Source: Coprousia sp963931435
GTDB lineage: Bacteria > Actinomycetota > Coriobacteriia > Coriobacteriales > Coriobacteriaceae
Assembly (NCBI GenBank): GCA_963931435.1
Contig: OZ007012.1
Span: forward strand, 1,860,001-1,924,000
Length of the DNA stretch: 64,000 nucleotides
Direction of reading: 5' to 3'
The notes under the pieces were generated by a model. That model ran no database searches. It was not told the origin of the DNA and worked only from the letters and a program-made list of their open reading frames with translations. The position numbers and the translations under genes were made by a program. Positions 16,489-24,003 of this stretch are shown in pieces. The stretch's first letter is position 1, and every line of letters starts with the position of its first letter.

Positions 16489-17421
16489 TTAATTACCGGC
16501 ACTTAGATTTTCTGCACCGTCCACACCCAAGCGCCGCAGCAGCTCGGCGCGCGCCCGCGCGGCGCGCGGCACCATGGGCACCAGGAGCCGCTCGTCGAGC
16601 CAGAGCAGGGCGCGCTCGCGCGAACCGTGGAGGAGCTCGTACTCGGCGAGCAGCAGGCAGGCCTCCACACGGTTGAGATGGTTCTCCGCCCGCGCCACGA
16701 TATCGCGCATGAAGGCGGCGGCGTCCGGCGTCCACGACGCGTGCGAGACGAAGCTGACCTCCAATGCGCGGATCAGCATGTCGGCGCGCTCGGCGGCGGC
16801 ACCGCGCAAGTGGCCTCGGCGGGCACGCAGCTCGACCAGGGCCCTGTCGCGACCGGAGGCGTCCCCCTTCTCATGCAGACAGACGGCCTGGATGTCGAGC
16901 CAGCGGATCCACTGGAAGCTCCTGGCGCGAAAGCGTGCACGGGAGAGGTGCTCGAGCGCGGCGTCCACGTCGCACGCGGAGTACGCGCAGAACGCCAGCT
17001 CCAGGTTCACGACCGCCTGCGTGCTGCGCCGGTGCCAGCGCGCCGCGAAGCGCTCCATCACCGCGCGGTACTTGGCCGCGTCGCAGTCCTCGGAGAGAAT
17101 CTTCTCCAGACCCTGGAACCGGCGGCCGATCCGCACGTTCTGCATCACGCCCACCGCGATGATGAGCGCCAGCAGGGCGAAGTAGGGCGCGGTCCACCCC
17201 CGGAAGGCGCAGTAGATGGCGGCCGCGCCCAGAAGGACGGCGATCGCGATGGTCGCGGCCCGCGTGCGCCCGAACCACGCGGCGTAGGCGTCGAAGGCCT
17301 CCTGCGCGGAGAGCGAGGCGTAATCGGATGCCGTCCGCCGAGCGTTCGCGAGCGCCTCCGTCGGTGCGGAGCCCGCCATCCGCCCGTCGCGCATCGAGGG
17401 TCCGCCGTTCATTCCGTCCAT
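16489..17421 (-). CDS. Membrane protein with helical-repeat-like cytoplasmic domain
   Basis: 310 residues from ATG 17421 after GAAGGGAAACACG. Two closely spaced membrane helices lie near residues 55-95 (AATIAIAVLLGAAAIYCAF and YFALLALIIAVGVMQNVRIG), followed by about 210 helical residues with TPR-like spacing (NLELAFCAYSACDVDAALEH, CLLLAEYELLHGSRERALLW). No enzyme motif. The family is not recognised; the architecture resembles Coriobacteriia TPR membrane proteins of unknown role. Divergent from the M20 amidohydrolase, upstream of groES. Confidence 0.7.
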   Translation of the reverse strand: MDGMNGGPSMRDGRMAGSAPTEALANARRTASDYASLSAQEAFDAYAAWFGRTRAATIAIAVLLGAAAIYCAFRGWTAPYFALLALIIAVGVMQNVRIGRRFQGLEKILSEDCDAAKYRAVMERFAARWHRRSTQAVVNLELAFCAYSACDVDAALEHLSRARFRARSFQWIRWLDIQAVCLHEKGDASGRDRALVELRARRGHLRGAAAERADMLIRALEVSFVSHASWTPDAAAFMRDIVARAENHLNRVEACLLLAEYELLHGSRERALLWLDERLLVPMVPRAARARAELLRRLGVDGAENLSAGN

Positions 17422-17552
17422 CGTGTTTCCCTTCTCGCCGGGCGCCCGCGTTGCGTATGCCGCCCTCTACAATGGATAGTATCCGCCATCGTGCGGACAC
17501 AAGGCTCGTCGACGCGCATGCGACGTGCAACCAACACGGGGAAAGGATCTCC

Positions 17553-19004
17553 ATGAAGCGGGCAACTGCGGCTGAAAACGGGACGAGGGCTGCTGCGATC
17601 ACGGGGGCGACTTCCCCGGAGCAGGCAGCAGCTGCGACCGGGAATGGAACGGGGGCCGCTACAGTCACGGGGAGAATCCACATGGAGCAGATGGCTGAGG
17701 CTGAGAACGGGGAGGGGTCCGCTGCGGCGTCTGCGCGCCGCGACGCAGCGATACGGCCCGACGCGCCCGCGTCAAATGGCAATCCCACAAGGCGCGGCGC
17801 GGACGCCACCCGGCGCATCAAGGAGCTGGGCGCCCAGATCGAGGACTATGTGATCGAGCAGCGCCGGTACTTCCACCAGCATCCCGAGCTCAGCCTGCAG
17901 GAGTTCCACACCACCGAGGCCATCGCGCGCGAGCTCGACGCCCTGGGCATCCCCTTCACCCGCCCGCTCGAGACCGGCCTCGTCGCCACCATCCGCGGCG
18001 GCGCGCCCGGTGCCTATGATGCCTCGGGCACGCCGCGCCGGCGCCTGCTCCTGCGCGCCGACATCGACGCGCTCCCCGTCACCGAGCGCACCGGGGAGCC
18101 CTTCGCGAGCGAGAACCCGGGCGTCATGCACGCCTGCGGCCACGACTGCCACATCGCCATGATGCTCGGCGCGGTGCGTCTGCTCGCGAGCCTGCGCGAC
18201 GAGCTCGCCGGCGAGGTGCGCGTGGTGTTCCAGCCCTCGGAGGAGAACGGGAAGGGCGCCAAGATGATGATCGCCGCCGGCGCGACCGACGGCGTCGACG
18301 GCGCGCTCGCCCTGCACATCTGGAGCGAGGTGGATGCGGGCACCGTCTCGTGCGAGCCCGGGCCGCGCATGGCCAACACCGATTGGTTCCGCATCGACGT
18401 TGAGGGAACCTCGTGCCACGGGGCCATGCCGCAGCGGGGCGCCGACGCCGTGGTGGCCGCCGCCGAGATCCTGAACAACCTGCAGACGATCGTGAGCCGC
18501 GACATCAGCCCCTACGAGCCGGCCGTGGTGACGGTGGGCGAGCTCAAGGGCGGCACCGCGCGCAACGTCATCGCGGGCTCGGCGTATCTGGCGGGCACGG
18601 TGCGCACCTACAGCGAGAGCGCGCACCAGATGATGCCCCGCCTCATCGAGCGCATCGCGGTGCACACCGCCGCCGCGCTGGGCGCCGAGGCGCGCCTCAG
18701 CGACTACACGGTGGCCAACCTCAAGGTGGAGAACGACCCTGCGGCGAGCGAGCGCTGCCGCACCGCCGTGGTCAAGGTGCTCGGCGAGGAGGCCCAGGGC
18801 AGCTACCGCGGCACGCTCTCGGGGGAGGACTTCTCCGAGTACCTGCACCGCGTGCCCGGCGTGCTGGCGTTTCTGGGCACGCGCAACCCCGCCATCGGCG
18901 CCACGTTCGCCCAGCACTCCTGCTACTACAAGGTCGATGAGAGCGTCCTCATCAAGGGCAGCATGCTCATGGCGCAGTACGCCCTCGACTTCCTGGCCGT
19001 GTAA
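17553..19004 (+). CDS. M20-family amidohydrolase with repetitive N-terminal extension
   Basis: Zinc-dependent amidohydrolase/carboxypeptidase of the M20D (N-acyl amino acid or IAA-conjugate hydrolase) type. 483 residues from ATG 17553 with GGGGAAAGG upstream; an internal ATG at residue 44 also has GGGGAGAA. The family domain starts about residue 88 (EQRRYFHQHPELSLQEFH). Metal ligands are visible in VMHACGHDCHIAMMLG near residue 190, the EEN of FQPSEENGKGAKMM and the His of FAQHSCYYKVDE. The lid domain (VEGTSCHGAMPQRGAD) is in place. The first 60 residues are a 22-residue degenerate repeat. Substrate unknown. Confidence 0.9.
   Translation: MKRATAAENGTRAAAITGATSPEQAAAATGNGTGAATVTGRIHMEQMAEAENGEGSAAASARRDAAIRPDAPASNGNPTRRGADATRRIKELGAQIEDYVIEQRRYFHQHPELSLQEFHTTEAIARELDALGIPFTRPLETGLVATIRGGAPGAYDASGTPRRRLLLRADIDALPVTERTGEPFASENPGVMHACGHDCHIAMMLGAVRLLASLRDELAGEVRVVFQPSEENGKGAKMMIAAGATDGVDGALALHIWSEVDAGTVSCEPGPRMANTDWFRIDVEGTSCHGAMPQRGADAVVAAAEILNNLQTIVSRDISPYEPAVVTVGELKGGTARNVIAGSAYLAGTVRTYSESAHQMMPRLIERIAVHTAAALGAEARLSDYTVANLKVENDPAASERCRTAVVKVLGEEAQGSYRGTLSGEDFSEYLHRVPGVLAFLGTRNPAIGATFAQHSCYYKVDESVLIKGSMLMAQYALDFLAV
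17562..17726 (+). repeat. 66-bp degenerate tandem repeat in the 5' end of the M20 gene
   Basis: Two and a half copies encode A-x-x-x-x-N-G-T-x-A-A-x-(I/V)-T-G-x-x-x-x-E-Q-x; the Asn-Gly pairs fall at residues 9, 31 and 52 and Glu-Gln at 23 and 45. Copies two and three each carry their own Shine-Dalgarno-like GGGGA. Confidence 0.7.
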
Positions 19005-19147
19005 ACGCCGCCTGCCGGCAGCACGGCCTTCGGGCCAGCTTGCCGGCCCTTGCACCGCCACGCACCGAGCCCGGCCGACTCCCGCGCTGCCACACCACCC
19101 GACCCAACCGGCTCCCGGCCCTGCGGCACCGTGGTACCGCATGCAGA

Positions 19148-19202
19148 AACCCTCCCCTCCCCCGACATCCGCCACCGGATCCGGAAGAGGAGAGGGTTCT
19201 TT
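19148..19202 (+). terminator. Terminator of the M20 gene
   Basis: AACCCTCCCCTC (19148-19159) pairs with GAGGAGAGGGTT (19187-19198) with one mismatch, followed by CTTT. The loop contains ATCCG/CGGAT. The rest of 19005-19306 shows no gene. Confidence 0.65.
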
Positions 19203-19306
19203 CCCGCGAACAGCCGCCGTCTTCGCATCACGCTCCAGGCGGCGCGCGCCTCAGCACGCCGACGCCATCGGGACGCATCGTCCCGGGGCATCGTCCCGAT
19301 GGCGCG

Positions 19307-20137
19307 CTACTCCTTGATGAGGAGCGTGCCCACCGCGCTCGCGCCCGCGACGATGAGCGTGAGGTAGGCACCGAACGCCGGCGCGAGGATCGCACCCAGG
19401 CCGGCGAGCGGGTTGGACCCGTAGCCGGAAGCGCTCGTGATGGCGCCCTCGATCGCGCCGTTCATCACGAATCCCACGATGATGCTGATGAGCGCCAGCA
19501 CCGCCGTCGCCGCGAAGGCGACGAACAGGATGAAGTCGTTGCCCGTGAACATCTTGAGGCCGGCACCCGCGACGACGCCCACCAGGCACACCACCCAGAG
19601 CACGAACATGATCGTCATGACCGTGGTCGCCAGGTTGATCGAGCCGATGAAGCTCTGGTACTCGGCCATGTCGCTCAGCGAGGAGTACGAGGAGACCTGC
19701 TGGTTGAACACGTCGACGAGGCCGCGCAGGGCGTTGGAGACGCCGAACATGCCCGGCATGTTGACCGAGGTGCTCACCGTGCTCGTGACGACCGACTCGA
19801 TCGACGAGGCGGACGTGCTCGACATCGCAAGGTCGAGGTACTTGCCGATGACCGGGAAGTCGAACCACGCCTGGAACATGAGGATGATGGTGAGCAGCGC
19901 CCCCACCACCATCACCGTGGCGCGCAGGCCGAACCCGTTGCTCGCCGCCGGGTGCGCCGCGACGGCGCCGAACGGGGAGGCGCCTCCCGCCGGTGCGCCC
20001 GCGGCGCCTCCTGTCGCGGCTCCCGCCGGGGCGACACCGGTGCCGCCCGCGGGCGCCGCCGCGCCGATCGGGGCACCGCACGCCCCGCAGAACGCCACGC
20101 CGTCCGGCTGCTGAGCGCCGCACTTAGGACAAAACAT
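19307..20137 (-). CDS. Zinc-ribbon multi-pass membrane protein
   Basis: 276 residues from ATG 20137 behind GGGAGG. N-terminal zinc ribbon CPKCGAQQPDGVAFCGACG, then an Ala/Gly/Pro-rich linker and about five membrane helices: ATVMVVGALLTIILMFQAWF; SINLATTVMTIMFVLWVVCL; NDFILFVAFAATAVLALISI; GLGAILAPAFGAYLTLIVAG. Between helices 1 and 2 is an extracytoplasmic segment of roughly 80 residues (SSTSASSIESVVTSTVSTSV). No catalytic motif. It has the same start signature as the 42-49 kb cluster. Function unknown. Confidence 0.8.
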   Translation of the reverse strand: MFCPKCGAQQPDGVAFCGACGAPIGAAAPAGGTGVAPAGAATGGAAGAPAGGASPFGAVAAHPAASNGFGLRATVMVVGALLTIILMFQAWFDFPVIGKYLDLAMSSTSASSIESVVTSTVSTSVNMPGMFGVSNALRGLVDVFNQQVSSYSSLSDMAEYQSFIGSINLATTVMTIMFVLWVVCLVGVVAGAGLKMFTGNDFILFVAFAATAVLALISIIVGFVMNGAIEGAITSASGYGSNPLAGLGAILAPAFGAYLTLIVAGASAVGTLLIKE

Positions 20138-20261
20138 AGGAACCTCCCTGTTCCGGTTCACAGGTGCGCGGCCGGGACTTCAGGCGCGCACCCCATCGCA
20201 CTCCCTCATTGTAGCGCGCGGGCTGGCGCCGGAAGCGTGCCGCCCTCGCGCACCCGACGCG

Positions 20262-21098
20262 CTACTGGGCCGCACGCACGCTCTCGCCGAAGGCCTCGGA
20301 CAGGTACGCGCTGAACTCATCGGAGGCGAACACGTCCACCAGCGCCGCGATGCACTCGTCGTCGGCGAGCTCGGGGCGGGTGACGATGACGTTCACGTAC
20401 TGTTCGCGGATCGCGGTGGAGTCGGCGTTCTCGGTCGCCACGGCGTCCTCGAGCTTGAGGCCCGCGTCGATGGCGTAGTTGCCGTTGATGATGGCGAAAT
20501 CCACGTCGGCGAGCGTCGAGGGCAGCATGGCCGCCTCCTGCTCGATGATCTCGAGGTTGTGCGGGTTGTCGACGATGTCGTTCACCGTGGCGGTGATGCC
20601 GGCCTCCTCATCGAGCGTGATGAGGCCCAGGTCCTGCAGGAGCAGCAGGGCGCGCCCCTCGTTGGTGGGGTCGTTGGGGACCGAGATCGTGGCGCCGTCG
20701 GCGATGTTCTCCAAATCGCTCGACTTGCCCGGGAAGATCCCGAACGGCTCGTAGTGGATGGCTCCGACGTTCACCAGGTCGGTGCCGTTCTCCTCGTTGT
20801 AGTTATCGAGGTAGTTGATGTGCTGGAAGTAGTTCGCATCGAGGTCGCCCGAGGAGGTGTCCTCGTTGGGCTTGATATAGTCGGTGTACTCGCGCACGTC
20901 GAGCGTGATGCCCTGCTCCTCGAGGCGCGGCGCGGCGAAATCGCGCAGGATCTCGGCATGCGGGCTCGGCGAGGCGCCGATGACGATCGTGCCGTGCTCG
21001 TGCTTGGAGGACGTGCCCCCGCAGGCCGTGAGGGACACCGCGGCCAGCGCACCGGCGGCGGCGAGCAGCGAGCGACGGGAGAAGCTGAAGTTGGACAT
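20262..21098 (-). CDS. metQ: MetQ/NlpA-type substrate-binding lipoprotein
   Basis: 278 residues. Periplasm-equivalent binding protein of the methionine ABC importer. ATG 21098 (AAAGGA upstream) opens a twin-arginine-like signal (SRRSLLAAAGALAAVSLTAC) with lipobox LTAC, so Cys is lipidated. The mature protein carries the NlpA pattern IGASPSPHAEILRDFAAP, DANYFQHINYLDNYN, GIFPGKSSDLENIADGATIS and PNDPTNEGRALLLLQDLGLI. Third gene of metN-metI-metQ, on the same strand and behind the methionine-rich leader, which strengthens methionine over other NlpA substrates. Confidence 0.92.
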   Translation of the reverse strand: MSNFSFSRRSLLAAAGALAAVSLTACGGTSSKHEHGTIVIGASPSPHAEILRDFAAPRLEEQGITLDVREYTDYIKPNEDTSSGDLDANYFQHINYLDNYNEENGTDLVNVGAIHYEPFGIFPGKSSDLENIADGATISVPNDPTNEGRALLLLQDLGLITLDEEAGITATVNDIVDNPHNLEIIEQEAAMLPSTLADVDFAIINGNYAIDAGLKLEDAVATENADSTAIREQYVNVIVTRPELADDECIAALVDVFASDEFSAYLSEAFGESVRAAQ

Positions 21099-21142
21099 GA
21101 TGAAAATCCTTTCTTGAGGGCGGGAGGGAGCGACCCCTCCCG

Positions 21143-21826
21143 CTAGCGGGTGAAACGATGGTCGACGCGGCGCGCGATGAGGTCGCACGCGCTCTGGATG
21201 AGCTGGACGAGGGCGATGAGGATGATGACGGCCGCGATCATGACGTCGGACTGGTAGCGGTAGTAGCCGTAGCGGATGGCGATGTCACCCAGACCGCCCG
21301 CGCCGATGGCGCCCGCCATGGCCGTGTAGCCGAGCACCGAGATGAGGACCACGGCCACGCCGCGCACGATCGAGGGCAGCGCCTCGGGCAGAAGCGCCGA
21401 GAACACGATGCGCGGCACCGAGGCGCCGCAGGCCTCCACGGCCTCGACGCTCTCGCGCGGGACCTCGGCGAGCGACTGCTCGACCATGCGCGCGATGAAG
21501 GGTGATGCGGAGAGCACGAGCGGCGGGATGGTGCCGAGGATCCCCGAACCCGTGCCCATGACGAGGCGCGTGAAGGGGATGATGAACACCATGAGCACGA
21601 TGAACGGGAACGAGCGCATGATGTTCACGATCCACCCGAGCACCGCGTTGAGGGCCCGCAGCGGGCGCAGCGACCCGGGCGCCGTGAGATAGAGCACCAC
21701 GCCGAGCACCAGGCCGATCACATAGGAGATCGCGGTGGGGACGAGCATCATCACGATGGTGCTGCCGGTGCCCTCCACGAGCAGCCCGCCGTACTCGGCG
21801 CAGAAGGCGGCGAAGGCATCAAGCAT
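21143..21826 (-). CDS. metI: Methionine ABC transporter permease
   Basis: 227 residues, five to six membrane helices (STIVMMLVPTAISYVIGLVL; FPFIVLMVFIIPFTRLVMG; GVAVVLISVLGYTAMAGAIG; DVMIAAVIILIALVQLIQSA). The EAA coupling motif is EAVEACGASVPRIVFSALLP. Its ATG overlaps the last codons of metN, giving coupled translation. Length and motifs are normal for MetI. Confidence 0.92.
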   Translation of the reverse strand: MLDAFAAFCAEYGGLLVEGTGSTIVMMLVPTAISYVIGLVLGVVLYLTAPGSLRPLRALNAVLGWIVNIMRSFPFIVLMVFIIPFTRLVMGTGSGILGTIPPLVLSASPFIARMVEQSLAEVPRESVEAVEACGASVPRIVFSALLPEALPSIVRGVAVVLISVLGYTAMAGAIGAGGLGDIAIRYGYYRYQSDVMIAAVIILIALVQLIQSACDLIARRVDHRFTR

Positions 21827-22568
21827 CCCAATCAACCCTTTCCAGCAGCACCTGGGCGGCATGCGAGCGCGGATCGGCGAACACCCGCTCCACGCTCCCC
21901 TGCTCGACCACGCGGCCATGCTCCAGCACCGCCACGTTCTTGCAGATCTTCTCGACCACGCTCATCGAGTGCGTGATGACGATGACGGTGACGCCCGTCT
22001 CGCGGTTGATCTCGCGCAGGAGCTTGAGGATCGTGTTGGTGCTCGCCGGATCGAGGGCGCTCGTCGCCTCGTCGCACAGGATGTACTCCGGCTCGCACGC
22101 CAGCGCCCGCGCGATCGCCACGCGCTGCTGCTGTCCACCGGAGAGCTGCGCGGGATAGGCCTGGGCCTTCTCGCGCAGGCCCACCATGTCGAGCAGCTCG
22201 AGGGCGCGCTCGCGGTTGGCCGGCGTGATGCGCCCGGTGGCCGCCTTGTAAGGGAAGCACACGTTGGCGAGCACCGTCTTCTGCGCGAGCAGGCCGAAGT
22301 TCTGGAAGATCATGGCCACACGCCGCCGGTAGCTGCGCAGCGCGGCGCCGGATAGACCGGTCACGTCCTGCCCATCGACGATGATCTGCCCGGAGGTCGG
22401 CTTCTCAAGCAGGTTGATGCAGCGCACCAACGTCGACTTGCCGGCGCCGCTCATGCCGATGATGCCCGTGATATCGCCGTCGGCGATGGTGAGCGAGACA
22501 TCGTCGAGCGCATGGGGCGCGCCCGCGGCTGCCGCGTAGGTCTTGGTGAGGTTCTTGATTTCAATCAC
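21819..22568 (-). CDS. metN: Methionine ABC transporter ATPase lacking the sensor domain
   Basis: 249 residues starting at GTG 22568 with GGAG eight bases upstream. Walker A GMSGAGKST (residues 38-46), Q-loop FQNFGLLAQKTV, signature LSGGQQQRVAIARAL, Walker B YILCDEATSALD and His switch THSM are all present. Many MetN proteins are about 340 residues with a C-terminal methionine-binding (NIL/ACT) domain that shuts transport off; this one ends right after the ATPase (RVDWDA), so that feedback is absent. Control appears to lie in the leader region instead. Confidence 0.93.
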   Translation of the reverse strand: MIEIKNLTKTYAAAAGAPHALDDVSLTIADGDITGIIGMSGAGKSTLVRCINLLEKPTSGQIIVDGQDVTGLSGAALRSYRRRVAMIFQNFGLLAQKTVLANVCFPYKAATGRITPANRERALELLDMVGLREKAQAYPAQLSGGQQQRVAIARALACEPEYILCDEATSALDPASTNTILKLLREINRETGVTVIVITHSMSVVEKICKNVAVLEHGRVVEQGSVERVFADPRSHAAQVLLERVDWDA

Positions 22569-22651
22569 GGGAAAAACTCCGCTCGATGAGGTGGTCTCAC
22601 ATGAGGGCGCGGCCTTCTGCCGAAGACCGCGAAGGAGGCGCCCGGTCTTTA
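22569..22651 (-). promoter_or_regulatory. Putative attenuator between leader peptide and metN
   Basis: In transcript sense, AAGACCG at 22649-22643 pairs with CGGTCTT at 22629-22623 (structure A). GGGCGC-CT-CCTTC pairs with GAAGG-CC-GCGCCC further on (structure B). A and B overlap and exclude each other. A starts on the last base of the leader stop codon. TTTTT follows the GGAG of metN. A long-range pairing of CTCCTTCG with CGAG-C-GGAG would hide the metN ribosome site. Which form is off is not resolved. Confidence 0.55.
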
Positions 22652-22744
22652 CCTGCCCGCGATCTCGCGCGGCATGACAAAGTGCCCGGGCGAGGGCATC
22701 TGCATGACCATCATCATCGTGATATGTGCGGAAATCGTAATCAT
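22649..22744 (-). CDS. Methionine-rich leader peptide of metNIQ
   Basis: 31 codons, ATG 22742-22744 to TAA. Seven methionines, five within MMMVMQM (residues 10-16), in a peptide that begins MITISAHIT and ends PREIAGR. It lies directly downstream of a promoter whose -10 ends 7 bases before the ATG, so the mRNA is probably leaderless, which explains the missing Shine-Dalgarno. Location before metN and the run of Met codons fit a classical sensing peptide: scarce methionyl-tRNA would stall ribosomes and alter folding of the hairpins that follow. Too short for normal gene finding; no homology checked. Confidence 0.7.
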   Translation of the reverse strand: MITISAHITMMMVMQMPSPGHFVMPREIAGR

Positions 22745-22751
22745 GGTGTTT

Positions 22752-22780
22752 AGGGTAGCAGCGCGCGGGGGCGGACGCAA
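22752..22780 (-). promoter_or_regulatory. Promoter of the metNIQ leader
   Basis: Minus-strand TTGCGT (22775-22780), 17-base spacer, TACCCT (22752-22757), an actinobacterial TAnnnT -10. The expected start of transcription coincides with the leader ATG. Confidence 0.65.
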
Positions 22781-22884
22781 CCCGTGAATGTTAGAGCTTG
22801 GTTACGCCGGATGGCCCCTGCGCGCAGGCAGCGGCCCCAGCTCACCGAGGTCAAATGTGCCGCACGCGCGCCCGCCAGCGGAGA

Positions 22885-22936
22885 CCGCAAACAGACAACG
22901 CCCTGACCTGCGCTTTTGATGGCGCGGCCAGGGCGT
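22885..22936 (-). terminator. Terminator of the asp23 operon
   Basis: On the minus strand ACGCCCTG-GCC (from 22936) pairs with GGT-CAGGGCGT (to 22898), with an inner GCGC/GCGC stem, then TTGTCTGTTT. Confidence 0.75.
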
Positions 22937-22997
22937 CTTGTACATGGTCGCCGATTTGGGCACATTTAACCGGCCCGAGCGTCGCGAAGCGACGGGG

Positions 22998-23519
22998 CTA
23001 CTCGGCCGCCTCGTCCTTCTTCTGGCTGTCGACGTAGCGCTTCTTGCTCTCGTTGTAGGCCTCGAGCGTCACCACGTCCTCGATGCGCAGGTTGATGCCG
23101 GCGATCTCCAGGCCCGTCATCTCGGTCAGGCGCTCGGTGACGCGCTTCTTCACGTCCTCGAAGATGGCCGGAGCGTAGCAGCCGTACTCGATGATGACCG
23201 AGATGTTCACCACCACGCGGTTGTCGTCGGTCACCTCCACCGAGACACCCTTGGTGAGGTCCTTGGCGCCGAGCGTCTCCTGGACGAAGTGGATGAGGTT
23301 GCCCTTCATGCCGAGCACGTGGGGCACCTCGCGCGTGGCCATGGCCACGATCTTCTCGATCACGCCGTTGGAATAGGTGAGCGAGTCCTCGGTGTCCTCG
23401 TACTCATCCTCGTCGTAGGCCTCCTCCTCGGCGGGAGCGGCGGGAGCCTCATCGACCGCCTCGGCGGGCTTCTCGACGCCTTCCTCGGCGACCTGCTCGT
23501 TCAGCGTATCCTCTGCCAT
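22998..23519 (-). CDS. Asp23/Gls24 family envelope-stress protein
   Basis: 173 residues, ATG after GAGAGGATGCACC. A highly acidic N-terminal tail (EEEAYDEDEYEDTEDSL) precedes the Asp23 domain (SNGVIEKIVAMATREVPHVL; VVVNISVIIEYGCYAPAIFE; LEIAGINLRIEDVV). Asp23 proteins sit beneath the membrane bound to AmaP. It is the last gene of amaP-DUF2273-asp23, with a strong terminator, so all three partners are here. The acidic extension is longer than in typical Firmicutes Asp23. Confidence 0.9.
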   Translation of the reverse strand: MAEDTLNEQVAEEGVEKPAEAVDEAPAAPAEEEAYDEDEYEDTEDSLTYSNGVIEKIVAMATREVPHVLGMKGNLIHFVQETLGAKDLTKGVSVEVTDDNRVVVNISVIIEYGCYAPAIFEDVKKRVTERLTEMTGLEIAGINLRIEDVVTLEAYNESKKRYVDSQKKDEAAE

Positions 23520-23580
23520 GGTGCATCCTCTCTCGTCGGTTGCGGCGCGCACGGCGCCGCGCACCCCGTTGTTGTACCCG

Positions 23581-24003
23581 CTAGCCCCGGTCGCCGAACA
23601 GGCGTCGGAAGAAGTTGACGATGCCGTTGTCGCCGTCGCGGATCTGCCCGATCATGGCGCCCACCATCACAAAGACCGCGATGACGATGGTGTCCCACAG
23701 GCCGATGATGAGGATGAGCAGCGCCAGCACGAGCCCGACGGTGCCGTAGGCGACGGTGAAGGGATGGCTGCGGGCATAGCTCCAGGCCGTGGAGCCGAGC
23801 CCCTTGACGAACCCGACGGCGGCGCGGGCGTCCTGCGAAGCGGCGGCATCGTGCACCGCCCCCGCCGCGGCGTCCCAGGCGGCACCGATGCGCTCGCCGG
23901 TGGACGCCTCCCGCCGATCATCGCTCTCGGCGGATTCGGTCTCGATGGATAGCTTGGGTGCCTTCGCCGCCTGAGCGGCGGCATCATCTTTGCGAACGCT
24001 CAC
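23581..24003 (-). CDS. DUF2273 small membrane protein
   Basis: 140 residues from GTG 24003 (AGGAG upstream), whose first four bases overlap the amaP stop (GTGA). The first half is charged and linker-like (RKDDAAAQAAKAPKLSIE); the second half is the DUF2273 domain with a helical hairpin in the membrane (TVGLVLALLILIIGLWDTIV and VFVMVGAMIGQIRDGDNGIV) and a basic end (NFFRRLFGDRG). DUF2273 proteins regularly accompany Asp23 and AmaP. The N-terminal extension, with a stretch GFVKGLGSTAWSYARSHPFT, is unusual for the family. Confidence 0.85.
   Translation of the reverse strand: MSVRKDDAAAQAAKAPKLSIETESAESDDRREASTGERIGAAWDAAAGAVHDAAASQDARAAVGFVKGLGSTAWSYARSHPFTVAYGTVGLVLALLILIIGLWDTIVIAVFVMVGAMIGQIRDGDNGIVNFFRRLFGDRG

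Noticed and set aside
22569..22780. SAM riboswitch or T-box upstream of metN
   Set aside because: I see neither the S-box core nor the T-box TGG-containing element; the leader is short and contains a Met-rich frame instead.
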